From Nitrospirota bacterium (GTDB taxonomy: Bacteria; Nitrospirota; Thermodesulfovibrionia; UBA6902), in NCBI GenBank assembly GCA_016214845.1, contig JACRMS010000008.1:42693-106692 (forward strand): 64,000 nucleotides of DNA. The letters run 5' to 3'. Position numbers and translations under genes: made by a program. Below are positions 18,067 to 26,029 of the stretch, piece by piece. A model generated the notes under the pieces. That model saw nothing but the letters and a program-made list of their open reading frames with translations, made no database searches and had not been told where the DNA came from. The first letter of the stretch is position 1. Each line of letters begins with the position of its first letter.

Positions 18067-18843
18067 ATGAAAAAAATCCGGCTCGACCAATTGCTGTTTG
18101 ACAAAGGCCTTGTTGAAAGCAGGGAGAAGGCAAAGGCGCTTATCCTTGAAGGCAATGTCCGTGTAAACGGCCTTGTCGTTGATAAGGCAGGCGCGCTGAT
18201 AAACCCTGACGATGCATTGGCGTTAGAAAATAAAATACCCTACGTAAGCCGCGGCGGGTTAAAGCTCAAACACGCGATAGACACTTTCGGCATAGATGTG
18301 AAAGACAAAACAGCAATGGACGCCGGCGCATCAACAGGGGGATTCACTGACTGCCTGCTCCAGCATGGCGCAAAAAAAGTTTACGCAATAGATGTCGGGT
18401 ACGGACAATTGGACTGGCGGCTGAGAAACGATCCGCGCGTTATTTTGCTTGAGAAAACAAATATCAGATATCTCGAAGAGATAGTCAGAAGCCAGAAGTC
18501 AGAAGTCAGAAGTCAGCGCATGGAAGAACTTATGGAAAACAGAATCGATATCGCGACCATTGATGTCTCTTTCATTTCTCTTCTGAAAGTCATACCGCCA
18601 GTTATGAAGTTTCTAAAACCATCCGGCGAAATAATCGCCCTGATAAAGCCGCAGTTCGAGGTAGGCAGAAAAGACGTCGGCAAAGGGGTTGTGAAGGATG
18701 AAGGCAAACGGCTTGAGGTTGTAGAAAACATAAAGAGCGAATCAGAAAAAATGGGGCTTGATGTAAAAGGAGTAACCGCTTCCCCGATCAAGGGGCCAAA
18801 AGGAAATGTGGAGTATCTTATATATCTGAAGAAAAAAACATAA
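18067..18843 (+). CDS. tlyA: TlyA-family rRNA methyltransferase/hemolysin
   Basis: A 258-residue protein with an N-terminal S4 RNA-binding domain (residues 1-60, IRLDQLLFDKGLVESREKAK) and a FtsJ-like Rossmann methyltransferase domain (DAGASTGGFTDCLLQHGAKKVYAIDVGYGQL). This is the layout of TlyA, which 2'-O-methylates cytidines in 16S/23S rRNA. The region encoded at 18484-18516 is a simple-sequence expansion (VRSQKSEVRSQRM) inside the methyltransferase domain, not usual for the family. It follows dxs in the same direction, an arrangement common in bacteria. Confidence 0.88.
   Translation: MKKIRLDQLLFDKGLVESREKAKALILEGNVRVNGLVVDKAGALINPDDALALENKIPYVSRGGLKLKHAIDTFGIDVKDKTAMDAGASTGGFTDCLLQHGAKKVYAIDVGYGQLDWRLRNDPRVILLEKTNIRYLEEIVRSQKSEVRSQRMEELMENRIDIATIDVSFISLLKVIPPVMKFLKPSGEIIALIKPQFEVGRKDVGKGVVKDEGKRLEVVENIKSESEKMGLDVKGVTASPIKGPKGNVEYLIYLKKKT
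18484..18516 (+). repeat. In-frame microsatellite-like repeat within tlyA
   Basis: Units of CAGAAGT run in tandem (GTCAGAAGC, CAGAAGT, CAGAAGT, CAGAAGT, CAG), encoding SQKSEVRSQ. The 7-nt unit is not a multiple of three, so any gain or loss of one unit would shift the frame. Confidence 0.8.
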
Positions 18844-18857
18844 CAGGCAGCGCACAA

Positions 18858-19457
18858 TTACCAGCCGCGAAAAAGCCATCTCTTCCAGTCCCAGAAGTGT
18901 ATGACCCTTTGCGTAAAATCAACATCTGCGACCCTTGTTGCGAGGTCCCGCAGTTCGGCCCTGTTTTCCTCTATTTTCAGGTCCTGAACTTTTTCGAGGC
19001 CGCCGTCGGCAATGAAATGCCTTATCTTCTCAAGCTCCCCGCCGTCAAGCCACACCCCGTGTTTCCTGCACTCGTCAATTATCACGCCTGATATCTGGCC
19101 GAAGTTCTTCCTGTTCATCAATTTCCCGCACCTGACGCACGGCACATATTCAACCGTATCTATTGCGGGGCCTTTTTGATATTCATCTTTGAAGTTCTCG
19201 TTACGGTAGACATCAGACTCTCTGGTTGAGCGGTGAAATTCTACCTTATCAAGCCACAGCCCCCCGCATTGCGTACAGAGGTCATATTCCTCGCCGTCTT
19301 TTCCAATCAGCTTTAGATCGACTTTGCAGCGCGGGCACACCGGAGGAGCAGGCCTGATATCTTCACCGTTCTGCCCGCCGCAAAGAGGGCAGGTTGTGTA
19401 TTTCACGTTTATATTTTTCCCGCAGTGGGCGCAGCACTTTGTCTTATTTTCTGTCAT
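18858..19457 (-). CDS. Zinc-ribbon (zf-TFIIB-like) protein
   Basis: About 199 residues with four Cys-pair zinc ribbons: CCAHCGK...CPLCGG, CPRCKVD...CTQCGGLWLD, and CVRCGKLMNR...CRKHGVWLDGGEL. The CxxCGGLWLDKVE form is characteristic of zf-TFIIB domain proteins, small metal-binding proteins of unknown role. The C-terminus ends in an aromatic tail (FWDWKRWLFRGW). I chose the ATG at 19457 (MTENKTK) because AGGTG lies about 7 nt upstream; an ATG at 19463 is also possible. It is convergent with tlyA and monocistronic. Confidence 0.8.
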   Translation of the reverse strand: MTENKTKCCAHCGKNINVKYTTCPLCGGQNGEDIRPAPPVCPRCKVDLKLIGKDGEEYDLCTQCGGLWLDKVEFHRSTRESDVYRNENFKDEYQKGPAIDTVEYVPCVRCGKLMNRKNFGQISGVIIDECRKHGVWLDGGELEKIRHFIADGGLEKVQDLKIEENRAELRDLATRVADVDFTQRVIHFWDWKRWLFRGW

Positions 19458-19622
19458 CGGCATTCACCTGTATTTAATTCGAATTTTGTTTGAAATTTCT
19501 TGAGTCCGGGAAAAGAGAACAGGACGAGGTTTTTTGAAGGTTAAAAACAACTGGATTCCGGCTTAAAGACTGCCAGAATGACAGACAAACAGCGCGTCTA
19601 ATCAGGCACTACTTATAAAGAA

Positions 19623-20288
19623 TCAAACCATATTTTCGCTCATGGCCTGGCGAATTGCGAACATCAGCAGCTCATGATAGTTCCTGAAATTCATTTTCCG
19701 TTTGATATGGTCAATGTATGTCTCTATGGTTTTAACGCTGAGATTTAATTTTGCCGAGATCTGCTGTGTCTTCATTCCGAAGCCGATCAACTGAAACACC
19801 TCAAGCTCGCGGTTGCTGAGACACGCAACAGGAGAACTTTGGACCTCAAACTGGTTGGGAGCCAACTTGTTTATAATATTTTTCTGTATTTTTTCACTTA
19901 CGTATATTTCTCCATTCAGGATGGCCCTTATTGCCGATATAACTTTTTCAGGGGCCTCGGTCTTCATAATATATCCATTGGCGCCTGCCCTGAGACAGCG
20001 CTCTGCATATGCGGATTCATCATGCATGGAAAAGACCAGAATCAAGATTAACGGATGAAGATTTCGTAAATCCTCCATAAGCCGGAGCCCGCTGCCCTGT
20101 CCAAGAGAAATATCAAGGACCGCGATATCAGGCTGGAGCTCTTCAATTCCCTGTATCGCACCTTTATAGTCACAGGCTTCGCCGCAAACAATAAATCCCG
20201 TCTCTTTATCAATAAACTGCGCAAGCCCCTGGCGCAGTAAGGGATGGTCGTCAACTATAAATATTTTATGCTTTGATCCCTGTTTCAC
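19623..20288 (-). CDS. NarL/FixJ-family response regulator
   Basis: A 221-residue two-domain regulator. The receiver domain has the acidic pair in IVDDHPL, phospho-acceptor Asp in IAVLDISLGQG, and the conserved Lys in YIMKTEAPEK. The C-terminal LuxR-type HTH reads LSNRELEVFQLIGFG...ISAKLNLSVKTIETYIDHIKRKMN. It starts immediately after the stop codon of the Cys-rich small gene, so the two are probably coupled. No kinase is encoded next to it. Confidence 0.88.
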   Translation of the reverse strand: MKQGSKHKIFIVDDHPLLRQGLAQFIDKETGFIVCGEACDYKGAIQGIEELQPDIAVLDISLGQGSGLRLMEDLRNLHPLILILVFSMHDESAYAERCLRAGANGYIMKTEAPEKVISAIRAILNGEIYVSEKIQKNIINKLAPNQFEVQSSPVACLSNRELEVFQLIGFGMKTQQISAKLNLSVKTIETYIDHIKRKMNFRNYHELLMFAIRQAMSENMV

Positions 20289-20564
20289 TTATACCCTGTA
20301 AATTCTATAAATTTCTTTTCTGACAGGACAATTGCAAGTACTGGAATAACCAAAAGACATCGAGTAATTACAAAGACTGCTGTTGGATGGCTTTATAAAA
20401 ATAATCTTGTTATTAATGCCTTCCTCGATTTCGCAAAGGCATTCTTTTTCACCCTGCAGACAGGAAAAATTCATCTGGCATTTATCTGCCTTAGTTAACG
20501 TGTCTGCGCTGACTTTAAATTCCGCTCTGTTTCGGCTGCTATGTGTCCCTGTATTCTCTTCCAT
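20289..20564 (-). CDS. Small Cys-rich protein of unknown function
   Basis: A 91-residue protein from the ATG at 20564, which has AAGGGGGG 5 nt upstream (an upstream in-frame start at 20606 has no such site). It contains seven Cys in two groups: C..NFSC......C.C, then C............CNC. There is no signal peptide or membrane segment. The two Cys clusters suggest metal or Fe-S binding, but I recognise no family. Its stop codon abuts the start of the NarL-type regulator, so it may be a partner or modulator of that regulator. Confidence 0.6.
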   Translation of the reverse strand: MEENTGTHSSRNRAEFKVSADTLTKADKCQMNFSCLQGEKECLCEIEEGINNKIIFIKPSNSSLCNYSMSFGYSSTCNCPVRKEIYRIYRV

Positions 20565-20668
20565 AATTGCCCCCCTTTGCAGTAGCCCGGCATGTACTCT
20601 TAACAAACATGCAATGGCATACTGACAAGCTATATGATATTAGCGGAACAGCCCGATAAAATCACCTG

Positions 20669-20688
20669 TCCGAAAGGACAGGTATGGT
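20669..20688 (-). terminator. Hairpin downstream of the response regulator gene
   Basis: ACCTGTCC-GAAA-GGACAGGT on the plus strand is a perfect 8-bp stem with a four-base loop. It lies 30 nt beyond the stop of the regulator gene at 20718 and before the Cys-rich gene. On the minus strand it is followed by GATTTTAT, a weak T-tract. A near copy (CTGTCCTTTAGGACAG) occurs at 24943-24958, so it may also be a dispersed element. Confidence 0.45.
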
Positions 20689-20717
20689 TTTGGCGTGGTT
20701 AGGAAAGTGGATGAGGG

Positions 20718-21296
20718 CTACCGGGGGGCGATTATGCCTTTTTCGATTGCGATCGCTACTGCCTGAGCCCTGTTTACAGCGTTGAGTTTTTGCATGATGT
20801 TATTGATGTGGAATTTCACAGTCCGTGCGCTTATATTGAGGATCAGAGAGATGTCGTCTGAATTCTTTCCCTCTATCAGCCAGTTAAGCACTTCCTGCTC
20901 CCGCACTGAAATACCGTGGGCATTACTGCTGCTCTGGCGGATAAGGACAGCTTCTTTGATAATTGTTGTTATCTCATTATTCCTGATGGGCTTGGTAATA
21001 TAATCAAGCGCGCCCAGTTTTATCGCCTGCACAGCGTCCTTTATTTCCCCGTATCCGGTCAGCATGATCACTACTGCGTTCTTGTTTGCCTTCTTGATCT
21101 CCTTCAGCACTTCCATCCCGTCAATCCCCGGAAGCCTGATGTCTAACAAAATTATCCCCGGCGAATGTGCGCTGAATTCTTTCAGGGCCTGGATGCCGTC
21201 ACTCGCGGCAATGGCTTCACATCCCTGAAAGGCTACAATATCCGAAAGGAGCATTCGCATCTCCCGGTCATCGTCAATGATCAGTATTTTTTCCAT
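20718..21296 (-). CDS. FixJ-type response regulator
   Basis: A 192-residue regulator with a receiver domain (IIDDDREMR, phospho-acceptor in IILLDIRLPGIDG, Lys in YITKPIRNNEI) and a LuxR-type HTH (SVREQEVLNWLIEGK...ILNISARTVKFHINNIMQKL). Receiver sequence looks NtrC/FixJ-like while the output domain is GerE/LuxR. It is on the same strand as the RiPP maturase gene 121 nt upstream and the Cys-rich/NarL pair downstream. Partner kinase unknown. Confidence 0.88.
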   Translation of the reverse strand: MEKILIIDDDREMRMLLSDIVAFQGCEAIAASDGIQALKEFSAHSPGIILLDIRLPGIDGMEVLKEIKKANKNAVVIMLTGYGEIKDAVQAIKLGALDYITKPIRNNEITTIIKEAVLIRQSSSNAHGISVREQEVLNWLIEGKNSDDISLILNISARTVKFHINNIMQKLNAVNRAQAVAIAIEKGIIAPR

Positions 21297-21377
21297 ATCC
21301 TGACATACACCTGCTTATTTAGGAAGCTAATAGCTTATTATTAAGAAACTGCGGGATTAAATCAACCCGAAATAATT

Positions 21378-21414
21378 CCACTCTTTGAAAAAGAGGGGTC
21401 AGGGGAGATTTTCT
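21378..21414. repeat. Dispersed repeat, CTCTTTG/GAGGGG family, copy 1
   Basis: The stretch CTCTTTGAAAAAGAGGGG followed by TCAGGGGAGATTTT also occurs, with few changes, at 48466-48500. It ends 3 nt before the maturase stop codon at 21418. Confidence 0.75.
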
Positions 21415-21417
21415 AAG

Positions 21418-22719
21418 TCAATGATTCAATACCTTATATTTTATGTCCTGTTTGATGAGTGTCTCAAGGACAGTGTCAAGGTGAGGTTTCTTGCAATCAA
21501 CCTTGCTGATATTCCCGTCTCTCACGTAAGTCATGTAGCGGCAGCCTCCGAAACACAGCGGCAAATACTCACATTCAGGACATTCTCCGGTCTTCCACAT
21601 TAGGGGACTATGAGAATCGGCGTAATCTGCCACACCGAGTAGAAGAGTGCCTGTTTCAAAACCCTTCCTCCCGATAAATGAAGGGCACTTGTAGATGCCG
21701 CCGTCGTAATTGACCACAAAATAATCAGTAACATCCACCTGACATGGCGACGGGGAAATAGTTGCCGTTTTATAGCCCCTTTTCAAGATTTCCTCTCTCA
21801 ACGACACCACCGCTTGAGCAACCCACGGCTCATTGACGGACATAAACCCGTCTGCATAATCAACGGGAGCTTTTATGTCTTTGGGATTTTCCATCACCGG
21901 ATTAAAATTCACTTCATGTATCTTCTCCGGGGTGAGCCCTTTTTCGTCAAAATAGACAAACAGGAGGGGGAACTTGTTGAAGTTTGTTTTTTGGTAATTG
22001 CCTCCGATGCCGATCTTCACAATATCGCAGGTCTCTCGGATATTGTTCACAATAGTGTCAAAACTTCCCGCCCCTGTCTTAAACGGACGGGTTGTGTTGT
22101 GTATTTCAGGAGTCCCATCAAGGGTTACCTTAATACCTCTCAGACCGAGCCCGGCGAGCTCTTCCGCGATCCGCCTTTTAAAAAGAGAGCCGTTTGTAAC
22201 GAGAGTGAAAGTATATTTTGCCTCATTGCTTTCTGCAAAAGACTTCATCTCCCCGGAGATGGATTTAATGAGACCCGTGCTCAACAGCGGCTCCCCGCCG
22301 TAGAAGTCTATGTTGATAGTTTTCTTGCCGGGAGTAAATTTATTTTTGATGAAATCTGTCAGAAGCCCTGCCGTCTCATCAGTCATGTAGAACTTGCCTT
22401 TCATGCCACCTTCGTAGCAATACACGCAGTTGAAGTTGCAGTCGAGGTTGATTATGGCAGAAACATTCAATGTCCGGTTCTTCGCGTTGATCTCATCTAA
22501 CATCCCCAGCGCTTCCCGCTTTTCAGCTTCAACGTCAGGGACGATCATACCGAGCTTTAACAGGACTGCTTCGTTTGCAGGAGAGAGGCTGCCATTTATT
22601 ATGGAATTGAATGTCTCTTCTTTTAAGAGAACCTTTGATGATCTCTTTGTGGAGTAAAGGAGCAGATAGCCGGGCTTCCCCTCAAAGGGGTAGACTCTTG
22701 TATAGTGAGAGAGTTTCAT
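21418..22719 (-). CDS. Radical SAM/SPASM peptide maturase (geopeptide type)
   Basis: A 433-residue enzyme with the radical SAM cluster motif CNFNCVYCYEG (CxxxCxxC, near residue 94) and a C-terminal SPASM/twitch region with additional Cys (KCPSF, then CPECEYLPLCFGGCRYM) for auxiliary Fe-S clusters. An N-terminal segment of about 85 residues (YTRVYPFEGKPGYLLLYSTKRSSKVLL) resembles a peptide-recognition region. It is encoded just downstream of a 34-residue Cys-Cys precursor (22769-22873). Such enzymes form thioether or C-C crosslinks in RiPP peptides; the architecture and precursor resemble the geopeptide systems of Geobacter. The ATG at 22719 lacks a strong ribosome-binding site, which fits low expression relative to the precursor. 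Confidence 0.85.
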   Translation of the reverse strand: MKLSHYTRVYPFEGKPGYLLLYSTKRSSKVLLKEETFNSIINGSLSPANEAVLLKLGMIVPDVEAEKREALGMLDEINAKNRTLNVSAIINLDCNFNCVYCYEGGMKGKFYMTDETAGLLTDFIKNKFTPGKKTINIDFYGGEPLLSTGLIKSISGEMKSFAESNEAKYTFTLVTNGSLFKRRIAEELAGLGLRGIKVTLDGTPEIHNTTRPFKTGAGSFDTIVNNIRETCDIVKIGIGGNYQKTNFNKFPLLFVYFDEKGLTPEKIHEVNFNPVMENPKDIKAPVDYADGFMSVNEPWVAQAVVSLREEILKRGYKTATISPSPCQVDVTDYFVVNYDGGIYKCPSFIGRKGFETGTLLLGVADYADSHSPLMWKTGECPECEYLPLCFGGCRYMTYVRDGNISKVDCKKPHLDTVLETLIKQDIKYKVLNH

Positions 22720-22734
22720 TTGATTTGATAAAAA

Positions 22735-22757
22735 AAGGGGAGGCTTATCTTCCCCTT
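22735..22757 (-). terminator. Intercistronic terminator/attenuator between RiPP precursor and maturase
   Basis: On the minus strand, GGGGAAG-ATAAG-CCTCCCC (one G-T pair, extended by A-T pairs) is followed by a run of seven T's at 22730-22736. It lies 11 nt after the precursor stop and 15 nt before the maturase start. Partial termination here would make precursor mRNA exceed maturase mRNA. Confidence 0.75.
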
Positions 22758-22768
22758 CAAAACCTTAC

Positions 22769-22873
22769 TTATCTTACTGCTGATTGTGGAGAAGCCTTGC
22801 AGCACGCCATATCGGTTGCCAACTCATCAACACTTACGCCCTCTTCCAGCACAATGATTTCTTCTTTTTTCAT
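22769..22873 (-). CDS. Geopeptide-like RiPP precursor peptide
   Basis: A 34-residue ORF beginning MKKEEIIVLEEGVSVDEL and continuing ATDMACCKASPQSAVR. An acidic leader (residues 1-22) with a hydrophobic patch precedes a short core with adjacent Cys24-Cys25. The ATG has a near-perfect GGAGGG 6 nt upstream and a sigma-70 type promoter at 22917-22944. It stands directly before a radical SAM/SPASM maturase on the same strand. The size, the ACC motif and the pairing fit the geopeptide class, in which the maturase is thought to install crosslinks; the mature product here is unknown. Confidence 0.82.
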   Translation of the reverse strand: MKKEEIIVLEEGVSVDELATDMACCKASPQSAVR

Positions 22874-22916
22874 ATTCCCTCCTGTAAAAAGATTTATCCT
22901 GCAAACAGGATTCCTT

Positions 22917-22944
22917 ATTCTACACAAAAAATGCTCTACGTCAA
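22917..22944 (-). promoter_or_regulatory. Sigma-70 type promoter of the RiPP precursor
   Basis: On the minus strand TTGACG, a 16-nt spacer and TAGAAT lie immediately after the TonB receptor stop codon. The leader it would make contains a small hairpin (ATCCTG-TTTG-CAGGAT) followed by AAATCTTTTT, then the GGAGGG site. Confidence 0.55.
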
Positions 22945-24915
22945 TTAAAATTTTATCCTAACTCCTGCCTCCGTCCACCTGCGAGGGTTCTTCCTGTCAC
23001 CAAAGTCATATTGTGAACCGTTAAAGAGATTATGTGCGGTCAGGAAAACATCAGCGTTAATTTTTTCTTTGGAATAAATCCCCTTCCGGAGATTCAGGTC
23101 CCAGATAAAATCGTCATATCTTGCCATAGAGGACGACTCAGTGTCCCACCATATGTAATGCCCGTCAAGCCGCGCTGAGAAGGATTTTCTGTCGTCATAT
23201 AGCAGGGCAAGGTTGTAAGCATAGTTATATATCGAGTCATCTCCAGTTGTATCTGTTTCAAAGTCAAGTGTTTTGTGTACATATCCAACCCCGGCCTTTA
23301 CAGTTATGTTATAAAATGAGACCGTTTCCATATCCAGTTCTACTCCATCTCGCTTTATCTCTCCGAGGTTAAAGAACTTATCATTAAACGCTGGAGGTCC
23401 CCCAGCGAACGGAATAAAATCTATGGCCTCTTTCATTTCGTGGTGAAAGTAGGTAAGCCGAGAGGTAAGAACATCCATTGCCCGTGTTTCAACACCTGCC
23501 TGATAAGACCAGATTTTCTCCGGTTTCAGGTCCGGGTTAGGATCAAGGAATAATCCCCCGCCTGACATCGACGCCAGCAACGGCGTCGAGAACCCCTTGG
23601 CAACAGATGCTCGTATAATGGTGTGACTGCCGATCTTGTATGTCGCTCCGATGCTCGGGCTGGTAAAGTCGCCGCTGACGTTGTTTTTGTCATACCTTAT
23701 ACCTGGCGTGATCGAGAAATTGCCGATGGATATTGTGTCGTTAAAAAACACCGCCCACTTGCTCATGCCGGGATGCGTTACAGAATGTGCAGGCGCGCCA
23801 AAGGACTGCACAAGGTCTCCTGAGTCAATTGTATGGTCCAGCTTTCCGTGGCTGACATCATAACCGGCAACCGCGGTATGTGCCTCGTTCCTATAGATGA
23901 GCTTGGCGCTTCCCCCCGCAGATTCCTCGTCATATATCTCATGAACAAACATCTCGCCTGTGCTAAGGATATCGCTATTCGAAATGCCCTTTTGCTTGAA
24001 TGTGTAATAAGACGCCTCAAAACTAAGGTTGTCCGTAATCCCGGCTGACAACGTCGCTGTTGTGAAAAAGGCGCGTTCAATAGTCCCTGTCGCCAGGTCC
24101 GAGCTCGGCAGGTCTCCCGTATCTGCATGGGGATCGCCGTAACCTGCAGTAAGCAAAAGTTTTATGTCAGAAGAAAAAGGAATATCGAGTTTCCCGTAAA
24201 TGTTGTCATTTTCAAAGGATCTGTTGTCCCTCAATCCATCAGAGTCCTGCCTCCCCGCATATATATAATACCCGGCAATGCCTGCCTTGCCGGCTGCCTC
24301 GGCACTGTAATCATGCGTGTCCCTCTCGCCAATTGAACCGCTGACAGAGCCTGAAGGGACAACAGAGTCTCCTGCATCCTTTGTAACAATGTTAATCACT
24401 CCGCCTAAAGACGATCCCCATGCTGATGAAGCCGGGCCTTTGATGATTTCCATGCGCTTTATTATCTTCACGGGGATTGGCTGAGTTACTATTCCTCCTG
24501 CCAGAGCATTCCAGGGCATGCCGTCAAGCAATACGAGTATGTGTCTATGTTCTGAGCCTTGAATATATATAAACCCCCCTCCCCCGAAATCATGTCCGCC
24601 AAGGCCAAAATTAACGAACACGCCCGTTACCCTTTCCAATACCTCAAGCACGGTATGCGCGTTCATCGACTCTATCTCCGCCGCCGTTACAATACTGATA
24701 TTCTCCGCCACCTTCGACAACGGCTTCGGCGCCCTCGTCGGCGCGGTGACAAGCTGGTCCTCTTTGAAGTACATCCGCAAGGTCTGCATTTCCTCCTCAG
24801 TCTGTGCAAAGACAAAAGCAGGCAGCCATATGATCGATAAAATCAACAGTGAAAATAAAAAAGACCGGTAACATGTGCTGGAGCTGTGACGTGCTTCTTC
24901 ATTCGTTGTGTTCAC
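22945..24915 (-). CDS. TonB-dependent outer-membrane receptor
   Basis: About 656 residues. Signal peptide (hydrophobic stretch FLFSLLILSIIWLPAFVFAQ), then a plug domain (PLSKVAENISIVTAAEIE, VLLDGMPWNALAGG, RMEIIKGPASSAWGSSLGGVINIVTK) and a beta-barrel ending in a terminal Phe (RWTEAGVRIKF), as expected for an outer-membrane barrel. It resembles the vitamin B12/siderophore receptor group, but the ligand is unknown. I place the start at GTG 24915, where AAGGGG lies at good distance; an earlier GTG at 24939 is less well supported. The RiPP precursor lies 71 nt downstream, and a binding protein plus histidine kinase are divergently encoded at 25063-27673. Confidence 0.88.
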   Translation of the reverse strand: MNTTNEEARHSSSTCYRSFLFSLLILSIIWLPAFVFAQTEEEMQTLRMYFKEDQLVTAPTRAPKPLSKVAENISIVTAAEIESMNAHTVLEVLERVTGVFVNFGLGGHDFGGGGFIYIQGSEHRHILVLLDGMPWNALAGGIVTQPIPVKIIKRMEIIKGPASSAWGSSLGGVINIVTKDAGDSVVPSGSVSGSIGERDTHDYSAEAAGKAGIAGYYIYAGRQDSDGLRDNRSFENDNIYGKLDIPFSSDIKLLLTAGYGDPHADTGDLPSSDLATGTIERAFFTTATLSAGITDNLSFEASYYTFKQKGISNSDILSTGEMFVHEIYDEESAGGSAKLIYRNEAHTAVAGYDVSHGKLDHTIDSGDLVQSFGAPAHSVTHPGMSKWAVFFNDTISIGNFSITPGIRYDKNNVSGDFTSPSIGATYKIGSHTIIRASVAKGFSTPLLASMSGGGLFLDPNPDLKPEKIWSYQAGVETRAMDVLTSRLTYFHHEMKEAIDFIPFAGGPPAFNDKFFNLGEIKRDGVELDMETVSFYNITVKAGVGYVHKTLDFETDTTGDDSIYNYAYNLALLYDDRKSFSARLDGHYIWWDTESSSMARYDDFIWDLNLRKGIYSKEKINADVFLTAHNLFNGSQYDFGDRKNPRRWTEAGVRIKF

Positions 24916-25062
24916 CCTTAGACCCCTTCCTTCTCCCACCTGTCCTTTAGGACAGTATCTTTTTCCAGGTTTGATGTTTCATTATTTACTTGATGAAGCT
25001 TGAGTACGGAGATTATTATTATCAATTTTGGGGCTCTTTGTCTATAATAATTTTGAAGGGGC

Positions 25063-26028
25063 ATGAATAATTTCATGAGACACAAAATCCATATGCTGCT
25101 CAGGCTCGCAGCGCGGTCTTGCAACTTCAGCACAATTCCGCTGTTCGCTCTGATATATTTCCTGTTGCTTTCCTCCGCCGTGTCAGCGTCAAACATCATT
25201 GCCATCCAGAGCTTCAATATCCCGCCTTATAACGACGCTGTGAAGGGCTTTGAGAACGCCTGCGTTTGCGAGGTAGAAAGGTTTATACTTTCTGAGATGA
25301 AAGACCGGGACATCATAAAGGAACTGCGCGAGGCGCGGCCTGACATAATCCTTGCGGCAGGTTCCGACGCGCTGAATAAGATCAAGGACATTAAAAATAT
25401 ACCAATCGTCTACGTGATGGTGCTGGCCCCACAGCCCGCGATCTCCGGCAGGGAAAATATTACCGGGATAAATATGTATGTAGCGCCGGAGAAACAATTG
25501 TCCGTTTTGCAGAAGGCGCTGCCGGACGCAAAGAACATCGGCGTCTTGTACGACCCCGACAGGACCGGCGATTTTGTAAACAAGGCCCGTATGGCCGCCT
25601 CTGAAAAGGGTATCGAGCTCATTACTGTTGAAGTCCATAATTCAAAAGATGTCCCCGGTGCATTAAGAAATATGCCTGGCAAAATAGACGTCTTCTGGAT
25701 GCTGCCTGATATGACAGTTATCGCCCCTGATACGGTTGAGTTCCTGTTCCTCTTTAATCTTGAAAACCGGGTGCCGGTAATTACATTCTCAGATAAATAC
25801 CTGGAGATAGGCGCGTTGATATCTCTCGAAGTTGACGCGTATGACATCGGGAAGCAGGCGTGGGACATAACAAAAAAGATTTTATCCGGGGCGGGACCCG
25901 CAGGTATTAAAAAGGCCGGCGCAAGAGAAACGCGCATAACAATAAATCAGAAGATAGCTAATAAACTTGGGGTCACGATCGGCCGTGAAGTCCTTGATAA
26001 GGCAAAAGTGATCAACGGGAAACAATAA
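25063..26028 (+). CDS. ABC-type substrate-binding protein (PF04392-like)
   Basis: A 321-residue secreted protein. A long N-terminal region with a signal helix (IPLFALIYFLLLSSAVSAS) precedes a periplasmic-binding fold of the ABC_sub_bind type (IPIVYVMVLAPQ, NITGINMYVAPEKQL, KNIGVLYDPDRTG, VFWMLPDMTVIAPDTVEF). No permease or ATPase gene is adjacent. Its stop is followed 1 nt later by a membrane histidine kinase, so it more likely delivers a ligand signal to that kinase than feeds a transporter. AAGGGG lies very close to the ATG at 25063; the ATG at 25075 is an alternative start. Confidence 0.8.
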   Translation: MNNFMRHKIHMLLRLAARSCNFSTIPLFALIYFLLLSSAVSASNIIAIQSFNIPPYNDAVKGFENACVCEVERFILSEMKDRDIIKELREARPDIILAAGSDALNKIKDIKNIPIVYVMVLAPQPAISGRENITGINMYVAPEKQLSVLQKALPDAKNIGVLYDPDRTGDFVNKARMAASEKGIELITVEVHNSKDVPGALRNMPGKIDVFWMLPDMTVIAPDTVEFLFLFNLENRVPVITFSDKYLEIGALISLEVDAYDIGKQAWDITKKILSGAGPAGIKKAGARETRITINQKIANKLGVTIGREVLDKAKVINGKQ

Positions 26029-26029
26029 T

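Noticed and set aside
24918..25217. 99-codon minus-strand ORF upstream of the TonB receptor
   Set aside because: It overlaps the receptor start and the divergent binding-protein gene, and its sequence shows no domain.
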